38,176 bases of DNA from Mnemiopsis leidyi. Lineage: Eukaryota; Ctenophora; Tentaculata; Lobata; Bolinopsidae. The position numbers and the translations under genes were made by a program. Location of the stretch: the NCBI GenBank assembly GCA_000226015.1, contig JH153375.1:266546-304721 (forward strand), in the 5' to 3' direction. Positions 26,301-35,441 of the stretch are shown piece by piece (the stretch's first letter is position 1; every line of letters begins with the position of its first letter). A model generated the notes under the pieces. It saw nothing but the letters and a program-made list of their open reading frames with translations, was not told where the DNA came from and did no database searches.

Positions 26301-29300
26301 TTAACTAACCGTTAAAATCAGGGTAGCTGGGATCGTTCTCTCCGATGCAGCCAATAAGCCGGTCTACCAACTCTTGATACTGCTTCATTCTCAGTACGGG
26401 ATACAGAAGTAAGTTGGGTATACTTACTATACTGCTCGATCTACCTGTAAGGTATTGGGTCTTAGTGCGCTATGTAATTACTAGTGCGCTATGTAATTAC
26501 TAGTGCGCTATGTAATTACTAGTGCGCTATGTAATTACTAGTGCGCTAAGTAATTACTGCACATAAAGTAAGACGTGATAATATAGTTGTTCTTTCGGCG
26601 AGAAGCTGTACTATACTTGAGTAGAACTTCTTACTTTTTCGTAGATAGTTTGTATACTTCGAAAACTGTGGATGCATTTATTCAACAAATTTTTTTGACA
26701 GTTTTAACGCTACCAAGTTCCAAACAAAAGCGACGAAAACAATTGTCTGCAAATATTTAAACACGCTCAATATCCTTAATAAATTTCTAACAAAGTAACT
26801 TCTTTTCTGTGTTCAGGGTACTTAAACAACAGAACAAAACTTAAGTAATAAAAATAAAATTTAACATTGCAAGGTTAATATACAGACAGAGGCTCATACA
26901 TTTGAACGTTTTTACTATAATAATTTTGTCCAAAAACAGAGAGTTTTCTCACTTCTGTCCTTGTTCAATAACTGTTCCATTTTAGTTTAGGGTTAGGGGC
27001 AAATACATTTGAATGTTAAAATGTTAACTTTATCGTTAGAATTTTATATAGCATAGCCACGTATACTATGCTATAACCGCAGTAAAAATATATAGTAGTT
27101 TATATAGTAGATAGCAGTCAGTAGATACTAGATATAGTTGTTTGTATAGTTGTCAGTAGATACTAGATATAGAAGTTTTTATAGTATATTGTAGTCAGTA
27201 GCTTAGGAACTAGAGATAGTTGTTTGTATAGTATATAGTAGATACTACATATAGTTGTTTGTATAGTATATAGTAGATACTAGATACAGTAGTTTATATA
27301 GTAGATGGCAGTACTCAGCAGATACTCGATATAGTAGTTTGTACAGTACTCAGTAGATACTAGACATAGTTGTTTGTATAGTAGACAGTAGATACTAGAT
27401 ATAGTAGTTTGTACAGTACTCAGCAGATACTAGATATAGTAGTTTGTACAGTATATAGTAGTCAGCTTAGATACTAGATATAGTAGTTTGTACAGTATAT
27501 AGTAGACAGTGGCTTCAAGATACCAGTACCACGTTACTTACCCTCAAACATGATGACATGTTTGGAGAAAACAGCCTCCCCTTGCAAGCACGTGTTAAAT
27601 CGCTCCATCGTCAGGTTGTAGTCGTTAATATAATCCGTGTAAAGCTGTGAGAGATACCTTCGTGTTAATCTAGCAAACTCACTTAAACTCTATTAAACTC
27701 ACTAAAACGAGTCATTTAAACTCACTTAACCTCACTTAAACTTACTTCATTTTACTTCTACGAATGAACAATCTACACTTAAGAACAATCTAAGAATCTC
27801 AGCATCAATAAATTCTCTCATTGCAGCAGACAGTTTTCCATAGATTCGTAACTTTGCCCAACGGTGTTGATAGTCTCAAATGCAAATCTCTGCTTGATTG
27901 GATAACTGTAGAGTTTAAACGACTTTAAATTTCTTAAATCTCACCGCATATTTAAGAAGCTGTCAACTAACAACTTAAAAACTTAAAACTCCGACAACTT
28001 ACGGTGAAAAGACAGAGATTTCGAGCGAGGACATCCGAAATATTGAGAGTTCTAGTTTCGTTGGTCCAGGCGACTAGTCGGTCCTCCAACTGTCTTAGAA
28101 ACTTCTGGTGCATTTCGTAGAGGTTGCTTAGCAGCAACATCTGCGCGTTGTTAAATGGTCCTGGTGGGAAAGTTACTAGTTATTGGTCGACCAGAAATCA
28201 GTGACTAATCTTTCAGTTAACACACCTTTAACTCTAGATTCAAGGCTTTGCTAATTCGTCAGCTTATTCATCTAGTGACAGCTTACTGCCTAGTTGATCA
28301 TATAGTAATATCTATGTTTATCCTTAAATGTAAGTTTAGTTAATCCTATAATGCCAGCTCAGTTGATCCTTTAACGACAGATTAGTTGATCCTTTAATGC
28401 CAGTCTTTGCCAGTTTAGTTGATCCTATAATCACAGCTTAGTTGATCCTTTAATGCCAGCTTAATTAATCCTGATCCTATAATCACAGCTTAGTTGATCC
28501 TTTAATGCCAGCTTAGTTGATCCTTTAATGCCAGCTTAGTTGATCCTTTAATGAAACCTTAATAACTTTGTTAGTCCTTCAGACCGTGTCTACCTTTGCT
28601 CTAGTGATTACAGAGCGGTCCCTAATAAGTTATTTATAGCGGACTTTTCTCCCATTATTCTCTAGCTGCAGTGGTAAGTAGCGACATAAGCGTTCACGTG
28701 GCGTGCAGCACGTGCAACCTTTACCCTAACTACACCAATACTGATCTCAATGTGCTATAGTTGGGCCCTGTCCATGGTATCATGTCGCTTAGTACAGCCA
28801 ATTCAGTAGAAAGTAATAGTCAGGAGTCTCGTTTTAAGAGGCAGTAAGCGTGAACTTTACTTTTGTTAAACGTACCCTCGCTTACAACCACGTGTAATGC
28901 TATGCTAGTATGTCATGTAGAGAGTTGGACTATCATGATCATGACAAGAAAGTCAATCATTGGGCAAACAGTTGAATTGTAGTTCCTTAGAAAGTCTACA
29001 AATTTATCATTTAAGTTGTAACACAGAAAAACTTCCAAAATAATGTTATGACCACGACGTCCCAACTCCGTGCCTTATAGACCGTGAGATAGTGTTTTAT
29101 CATAGACCGTGGCACTGGTAAAGCCAGGTGTGACAGGAAGACACGCTCTGATCACCGTACCTAGCCTCACCAGTCTGTACTAATATGCTGCGCGTTACCC
29201 ACTCTGCACGTGCAGTAATCTCACAGAGGTTCAGCTATTGAGTTTGTTTATTTCATGGATATTAAGGGGCTGTGAAGCGGTAAGTGTTACTTGATTTTTA

Positions 29301-30266
29301 AGTGCCGGACGTGGTTCGTGGCACAGGTGCTTATTATGGCTCAACTGACCGTTAAAATGATCGTAGAGATCTTGCAGTTTTCCATGAAAATGCATATCCA
29401 CCGTACTGTTTTATAAAGTTTAGTTTATAAACAATATCAGAAGTCAAGCACGCACTTTAATTAAAAAAGAATCTGCGTACCATTAGGAATTGTTATTTCC
29501 CTAAGAAAAGTGTTGAGAACCCCCAGTATCTTGACGTATGTCTTTTCTGTGTACACGAACTCTTGAGAGACGGCGTGGAGTCGACTGTAGCCTGCCTTCC
29601 TGTACGATGTTGTTGTTAAGGATGGTAAAGTGTTTACTATATTCAATAGTTAGAGAGTAATATTCAATTTACTGTAATATTTACTTTACTGTCAAGTCTT
29701 ATATTAATGTACAGTTTTAGCTAGGTATATCAATTCTATTGTTCTTTTTCCCTATCACATCAAAAAGTTCCTGATCACAAAGTCCTATACGAATGAAATG
29801 CCGAATTTAACTTTCATTGTCTCTTTCAAACGATAAAGCAGACGCAATATTTAAATCCATTTGTGTTTATTTCCTAGAGTTGACGATTAAGTGTTGAAGT
29901 CCACATCACACGAAGTCTTATCGAAGTTATAACCAGATGTTCTAACTTCTAAATTCTTCAAATTTCGATGTGTCAAATTTACTACTTGATGGTTGAGTCT
30001 TTCGTCGTCAGTAAAGTTCGATATTTCACACAAGAAACAATTCATATTTTATCTTTATTTCTGTCTTATCCTTCGGCTCCTAACTCTTAGGGTATTTGAT
30101 CAAATATTACTTACGAATAACGAGAGAGATAGTTAGCGAAGCCCGTATCAGGCATGCTTTTTCCCACGTCCAATATCAAGTCCAGCGGTATCGTGATAGG
30201 AGTCTCGTTGTCGAAATCCACCGTCTCGCTAGCTAGAGAGCCCCGGCTAGACGTCCTTGAGGGCAT
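20331..30266 (-). CDS. FGD-like Rho guanine-nucleotide exchange factor (DH-PH-FYVE-PH), 14 exons
   Basis: Exons: 30115-30266, 29481-29599, 28003-28160, 27542-27644, 26310-26444, 23854-23979, 23371-23528, 22336-22506, 21939-22049, 21578-21675, 21136-21220, 20843-20986, 20581-20690, 20331-20385. All are GT-AG with matching phases; 574 aa from the first ATG. Domain order defines the FGD family, which activates Cdc42 and shapes actin at membranes. DH is about 56-250 (EFVYTEKTYVKILGVLNTF; SIPNLLLYPVLRMKQYQEL). PH1 is about 263-365 (GRVFLRRGMVRHV; LILLSDCLLCC; DSEKWVHDL). The FYVE-like finger is about 390-437, with all eight zinc cysteines as CMVC, CKLC, CTRC, CESC. PH2 is about 473-570 (LSGYVYVRSQNRTQWRRRWL). 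The FYVE lacks the WxxD motif, and RRHHCR is replaced by KRQRTCK, so PI3P binding is doubtful. The N-terminus is far shorter than in FGD1-6. The ATG lies 2 bases after an acceptor (cccacag-like), so an upstream exon or trans-spliced leader is likely. Confidence 0.92.
20445..20535 (-). repeat. About 3 degenerate copies of an AATAGGT unit in the last FGD intron
   Basis: Three imperfect copies of GCATATCTATAATAGGT (first GCATATCAATAATAGGT, last GCACATCTGTAATAGGT), spaced about 30 bases apart. Confidence 0.5.
21241..21333. repeat. Clustered CACGTGTAACA repeats in an FGD intron
   Basis: Three AGCACGTGTAACA copies plus ACGTGTAA variants lie in 93 bases, in the intron upstream of the exon at 21136-21220. 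Each full copy contains the CACGTG E-box palindrome. Confidence 0.6.
22045..22107 (-). repeat. 38-bp-spaced tandem duplication covering a 3' splice site
   Basis: AATGTCTGGGGGAGAGAGAC plus TTAGT occurs at 22045-22069 and again at 22083-22107 (+ strand). On the minus strand each copy reads as a pyrimidine tract and CAG. The inner copy is the acceptor of the FYVE exon starting at 22049; the outer copy would start the exon at 22087. Using the outer site adds 38 bases and leads to an in-frame stop after 14 codons. Confidence 0.75.
23980..26309 (-). other. Large FGD intron (2.3 kb)
   Basis: No exon is needed between the flanking phases and none is seen. It contains two TGCACGTGCA palindromes (24728-24737, 24751-24760), a run of AATATTAT palindromes near 25845-25875 and a G-quadruplex motif at 25901-25932. 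An open frame at 24507-24830 (-) shows no known domain. Confidence 0.6.
25901..25932 (+). other. G-quadruplex-forming motif
   Basis: Five runs of three or more G (901-903, 905-907, 909-912, 918-921, 927-932 within 25 kb) are separated by loops of 1-5 bases, fitting the G3+N1-7 pattern. It lies on the non-transcribed side of the FGD intron. Confidence 0.7.
26463..26557 (+). repeat. 19-bp tandem repeat, 5 copies
   Basis: The unit TAGTGCGCTATGTAATTAC is repeated five times. Only the last copy differs (GCTAAG for GCTATG). It starts about 20 bases upstream of the acceptor for the FGD exon 26310-26444. Confidence 0.9.
27090..27510 (+). repeat. Degenerate TAGATACTAGATATAGT minisatellite
   Basis: About ten imperfect copies of a 40-50 bp unit built from TAGATACTAGATATAGTAG and TTTGTATAGTATATAGTAG blocks. 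It occupies most of the FGD intron between the exons at 27542 and 26444. Confidence 0.75.
27670..27765 (+). repeat. AAACTCACTTA short repeats
   Basis: Several imperfect copies of AAACTCACTTA or AACCTCACTTA sit just upstream of the FGD exon at 27542-27644, giving a purine-rich tract on the transcribed strand. Confidence 0.5.
28335..28552 (+). repeat. 23-bp CAGCTTAGTTGATCCTTTAATGC minisatellite
   Basis: About nine copies of a unit around TTAGTTGATCCTTTAATGCC, with CCTATAATCACAG variants, lie in the FGD intron between the exons at 29481 and 28160. The last copies are nearly identical and the first are diverged. Confidence 0.8.
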
Positions 30267-30843
30267 GCCTGTGGAGACGCACTAGTTAGGAAGGCCTAAG
30301 CAAGTTATAGTCGGATCAGCTTAGAGAGGTACATCCTTTTTATAGAAAACTCTTTCTGTAAAAAGTATATAGCGCAGTAAGTACTGTTACGTAGGTGAAG
30401 GCGTGAGAATGTGGGCAGTGGGGGTACTAGGTTTTCAATGTGGCGATTTTAATTTACATAGTGCGTTTCGAATAACTGAAGCGGAAATTGTAAATTATAT
30501 TGTCGTTAGAATTAAAGTAACTGTCCTACATTGTGAAGTGTTCCTGAAAGTTTACAAGTGTCTATTGTATTTATTTGTATAAAATACAAAATACTTATAT
30601 TTGTACTTGAGATTTTAAGTATAAAACTATTGTAAATTATGTTGGTAAGACGAATATTTCTCTTGTTCAGGAAAAGGACATTCCTCAGTACCCGCAAGGT
30701 TTGTAGTGAATGACCGTTAAATTGAAATGTCTTTAAATTAACAGAAGCAAGGTAGCAGTGTTACCGTCCTAAATAGCCTACTTTATGGTGTTTTCTGTCG
30801 CCAGATGTTTCTACAATAAGACTCTAATCGATTTTTTTGGTGT

Positions 30844-30909
30844 TTTCGTGTCAAATATTAGGGCGGAATTACATTGTTTCGTGTCCAATATTAGGGCGGA
30901 ATTACATTG
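30844..30909 (+). repeat. 33-bp tandem duplication
   Basis: Two adjacent copies of a unit starting TTTCGTGTCAAATATTAGGG, differing at a single base (CAAATA against CCAATA). Confidence 0.9.
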
Positions 30910-31939
30910 TTTCGGGGTAATCGCTACAGCTGGCGACACGGCTGCTCCTGTTTTCAATTAAACATCAACTTGATTAAGAAACATGAGCTTGTGACTTGCG
31001 GCATGAAGTATGAAGTTTCGTATAATTTTACTTCTCCTTTACTCTTTCTATAACAAGGAATGTGGAGCGGTTAAGAAGGCTGCATTCTGCCCTTTCTGTT
31101 GCAACAGTTATATTTTCTTAAACACCCAATTTTGTTAGTGATTTGAGTGTTTTTATTCATTGTGGTTCCGGCTTCAATAAATTCCGTAATTATTAAATTT
31201 AGATAATTCCTTCGAACTTCTTACGCATAATAGGATTATTTCTTTGACACTAATAGTCATTGAAAATGTGCGAAAATTGCTGGAATGACATACTTTGAAA
31301 GTATGAAATATCTGATAACCGATTCCCAACAATGCACAGGAATATACTAGAATACAAATTCCTGACAACGCACACAATGTGATAATAGAGAAAGCATCTG
31401 CGAGGAGATGCTAACACCTTACTCCCTAGGGACAAAGTTGCCATAGCAACATACACTATCAGTGACGGTTATATTTTTGTTTGTGGCCTGCACTTGGTTC
31501 CCTCATTGGAAGTTCAATTATAATACTCTGAAGCTCCTATACATAGCTTATAGATAAGTGATCAGATGCTCATGTTTAACGTAAATAGACAGTGGTTATT
31601 TAAAGCCTCGCAATTGAATTACGTTAGAACCACAAGAGTATGAATGATTTGAGAGGCGGCAATTTATCCACACCTGCGGGCTGCGTTGTAGGTACAGGGC
31701 TCTCATTTTTTAGGTTATCAGATATCTTAGGTAGTTTCGCAACATTTCGAATTTGTTGTTTCAAATTCAAGTTTCAAGAATAATTGCTCCGCTAATTGTA
31801 CTTCTGATGCTAAACAGTTAACTGTATTCTCTTTTGTTCCAGACGTTATTATAGCATAAAATAAATTACTGCATTGATGTCAACGGTATAAATTTGATGT
31901 TTGGCCACATCTTCATAGCTTAGCTCAAAATTCGTTTAC

Positions 31940-31961
31940 ATTCATTCATTCATTCATTCAT
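31940..31961 (+). repeat. (ATTC)n microsatellite
   Basis: Five uninterrupted ATTC units. Confidence 0.9.
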
Positions 31962-32226
31962 TTAAAAATATAATTTTGTTGTAGAAGCTTGTATATCAAG
32001 CCCTCAACAAAGCCGCTTAGGGTGACCGACAACTTCACCACAAAATTGGAAGATTTCACACACTTAACAGGGACCCAATAAAGTTGACAGGCCACCAGAT
32101 CTGATGAACTTCTGAAAGGTAAACTTCACCACAAGATCTGATGGCCATCTTAAACGACAACATCACCTTATAGCACCACAAGTTGCCTACCTAACTCTAA
32201 CTAACTCTAACAACACCCAAACAGAC

Positions 32227-33697
32227 ATGGCAGAGCCCCCAACCCAGCTACCAGGCCACCCTGCAACACCTCCACTAGACTTCAGCTGGAATAAAGGGGG
32301 AGATGTCTTTCTGGGGCTGGTACTGACACTGTGTACCCTGCTTGGTACACCCGCCAATGTCATGGCAATCAGGTTAGTCTCCGGAATAAATATCTTATCT
32401 TGATATGTCTTTCCCACGTGAATACAGCATGAAAAGTGCTAATAAATAAATAATTCGGGCAAGACAACACTGCTTTCCCACGGAATCGTTGCAGTTTCTC
32501 TGTTCCCAATACTATACTCCTATCTAGGTTCTTCCTGAAGCACTACAAAACCAGTTCCAGCAGATCTAACAAACAGTTCTTCAACGGTGTGTACGTTTTG
32601 ATCACTCTGAACGATCTTCTTGTCAGTCTGACTCTATTCCCCGTGTTTGTGTCTCTCTTTCTTGACCGAGACAAGGTATGTCAATATTGCTGGTACAGAA
32701 TTTACAGAATGTCGGATTTCTAAGATACTCAGTTCTAGCTATAATGTTAAGAAACAGCGCTTGCTGAATTTCATGAAATATAACAAAGAGAAAAAGTAAG
32801 AATTCATTGCTGTTAAAATTCCAATCCTGAACGTTACCTCAGGTACTGTTCAGCCACTCCTGGTTTTGTGGGTCGTGGGCGGTACTCTGGGAGATCATCC
32901 CCTTCTACTCCGTCTACCTGGTGGGGTTCCTCAGCTTCACCCGTCTAACCACCCTGCTGAACCCCAACACTACCCTCCCTCTATACACCATCCCCCTCTC
33001 GACCGTCCTGTACATTGTTGTGCTAGCCGGATGTAAGGGAGGAGCTGTAGCTCTCCACTACCTCCAACATTCCTCCTCCTCGTGTTGTCACACACCTCAC
33101 AAAGTTTTCAACTTCAACACCCACTCTATGTACTGCTTTATCTTCACACGAGGGTTTGATGATAACGATTCCTGGTTCATGTACTCTATTTCTTCCACCG
33201 TGTTGATGGCAGGACCGATACCTCTGATCCTTACCAGCTGCCTGGTGTCCCTCTACAAGATCAGACAAGCCACCCTCCGCTCTAAATCACTTTCGTCAAG
33301 CGTGGAGATGCAGCGACAAGCCAGCATCACCATAGTTATCGTAACTCTAGTCTACCTAGTCTACAACATTCCCGTCTTCCTGAACTACATCGCCTACACC
33401 TTCGCGTCCTTCCACACCGACCTGGAGTACAGAGACATGTACGGGTCCTCACCTGCTCTCTACTACTACGCCTGGGTCACCAGCTACGTGGTGTGTGTAG
33501 CACTTAACGCCCTGACAAACCCCGTCGTCTACTTCCTCAGAATGTCGGCATATCGGAGGTTTGTCTTGTCTGAAGTTGGGGTGAAGCTCATGTCTGGAGA
33601 GGAGACTCAGTCCAACAGTGGGTATTCTTCGACAAAGAAGGAGCCGCTTAATTTGAATAAGGTGATTAACACGGCCGTGCGAGGTCAGAGACTTTGA
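32227..33697 (+). CDS. Class A (rhodopsin-like) G-protein-coupled receptor, 3 exons
   Basis: Exons: 32227-32372, 32528-32675, 32843-33697 (phases 2 and 0), 382 aa, seven hydrophobic segments. TM1 is about 26-48 (DVFLGLVLTLCTLLGTPANV). TM2 has LNDLLVSLTLFPVF with the conserved Asp (D78). TM3 begins at the conserved Cys107 (WFCGSWAVLWEIIPFYSV) and ends with FTR at 130-132 in place of DRY. TM6 has VYNIPVF where CWxP is usual. TM7 carries the canonical NPVVY (324-328). ECL2 is cysteine-rich (SSSSCCH and later MYC), giving partners for Cys107. The ligand is unknown: there is no opsin lysine in TM7 at the usual place and no clear peptide or amine signature. It resembles the lineage-expanded orphan receptors of invertebrates. 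The C-tail is serine-rich (TQSNSGYSSTKKE). The start has a good Kozak context (GACATGG) but lies 2 bases after an AG. Confidence 0.88.
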
Positions 33698-33722
33698 AGA
33701 GTCACGGTTATGCCAAGATAAG

Positions 33723-33728
33723 AATAAA
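33723..33728 (+). promoter_or_regulatory. Candidate poly(A) signal of the GPCR gene
   Basis: AATAAA, 25 bases after the GPCR stop codon. Confidence 0.45.
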
Positions 33729-34031
33729 GGTCGTCCATGATCTGGAAAAACGATTTGTGATGAGCGTCGCAAGTTCAAAGTTTAAGGGGTCACGTGATCA
33801 TTCTCGGCTCCGAAACTATCAAATTCGGAAACCTCGTCAAATTTTATGTCAAAATACTGGTCTAAGTTTTCTTCTAGCTCAAAGTTGGAAATTTGAACTT
33901 TTAGGTCCTTTAAGGTCTTTAAAGGCCCTTAAAGGCCGTCAGATCAACATTTCACATATAGCCTAAGCCACAGTACCCACTAAAATCTACAATACCTGAA
34001 ATTTTCATGACTCTATCTCTTTCCGTTTGGA

Positions 34032-34056
34032 CTCCAAATCGTCCCCCGATTTGGAG
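34032..34056. repeat. Perfect 10-bp stem, 5-nt loop hairpin downstream of the GPCR
   Basis: CTCCAAATCG (34032-34041) pairs with CGATTTGGAG (34047-34056) around TCCCC. It is bracketed by a looser inverted repeat (CTTTAAAGGCCCTTAAAGG near 33918-33940 against CCTTTTTAAGCCCTTTAG near 34068-34086). It could be a small MITE. Confidence 0.8.
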
Positions 34057-35368
34057 ACTTTTTTGGGCCTTTTTAAGCCCTTTAGAGGGTCGTACACCAC
34101 ACTTCATGTTGTCATACCAGGGGTGGCAACATTTTTTCATCTGTATTGAGTAAAAAGGCCGAGAAAGATATGTCTTCTAGTCATTTATTTTAGTACACGG
34201 CTATCGGTCTATTTTCTGAATCGTGGTTTAGTTCGGCTGACTAAAGTATCTCGACCCAAAACTGTTTCAGTTCTGACTTATTGTCTTATGTCTGTATGTA
34301 ATTAAGAAATTGGTCGTTGCTTTAATAGAGCATTCAGTATGTATGTCGATAACGGCAATTGATTAACGGCAATTGTACTTTTGTTTTATATTATATTTTT
34401 TGTTTTATGAGACATGCAGTCGGCTTTGGCAAGACTTTTCAAAGAATAAATGGATTCTGTCTATTTAATATCGTGTTTGCTTTAGACATTGTCTTTTGAA
34501 GCGCTATTGATTAAGTATACTTATGACAAAGAATTCACTCACAATTTTGTATTAATGAGCTTGATTTTGGCACAGGCTTTAGATGGTACGCAAAATGCAA
34601 TTTAGTTTTGCGTCGTATTTTTTGAACTTTCTCTTATTGTCTTTAGTTTGATAACTCGATTTAAGTTTTAGTATCGTACAGTCTTTTTGACAATTGAAAA
34701 GGCTTAGAATTGAGACAAGTTCAAGCATGCAATACTGTGAAAATCATTACTACTCAGCGTTCTGAGTGCGATTCCAGAATTTTCACTGCTCTACCCTCTA
34801 CAGGTCCGATTAAGGGGTTGAATCATTTCTGTTGAAATGTTTGTCTTAAAGGTCTAAAAAGTTCAATCTGGATTGAAAGTTGGTGTTCAATTGTTCAAGA
34901 ATAACGAATCGTAATTGGGAACGGTAATGGAAATTGTTAGGAACACGGTATAACACAAATGGATGCAAATATTTCGACCAAGTTTCGTCGGAATGTTTTT
35001 GTCTACAGTTTCTCATTGGTATAACTCTAGGCGTTTCACAACCCCAGGTGTAAACAATATTGATAATAAGTTGTATGAGTCAAAAGTTGACACGTTTTAG
35101 TTTTAAATTCATGTGACAGTTCAGTCACGGTTTGTATTAATTCCCTCCCTCCCAAAAGTTGGTGGTTGCATAAGTCTTCAGTATTGAATGATAACATAAA
35201 ATTATTGGTGTCTAGGGAAATAGGTTTTGAGCAAAAGGAGGGATAAGACCGCTAATTATACTGCCTGAATAATGACACGTCTTTTAGTTTTGTTGCTGGT
35301 ATGTCTCTTGACTGCGTCCAGTCGGTACATATTATCAAGTTACATAACGAGTAAGTGTGAAGTAACAT

Positions 35369-35441
35369 GATTTACGCCTCGAGCGTAGCGAGTGGCATAA
35401 ATCTCATTATTCACCGAAGCCGAAGGCTGAGTTGAATAATG
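35369..35441. repeat. Two adjacent hairpins
   Basis: The first (35369-35403) is imperfect, GATTTACGCC against GGCATAAATC, around a CTCG-AGCGTAG-CGAG core. The second (35405-35441) is nearly ideal: CATTATTCA pairs with TGAATAATG, and AGCC-GAA-GGCT forms the tip, with symmetric 4-base internal loops. Confidence 0.75.

Larger units (their letters stand above)
30269..32226. other. Intergenic, divergent upstream regions of the FGD-like gene and GPCR
   Basis: No gene is recognised. The FGD-like gene may have a 5' exon here. A 33-bp direct tandem pair lies at 30844-30909 and an ATTC microsatellite at 31940-31961. The final 200 bases before the GPCR carry duplicated CTTCACCACAA and AGATCTGATG words and a CTAACTCTAACTAACTCTAAC run followed by an AG two bases before the start codon. 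Confidence 0.55.
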
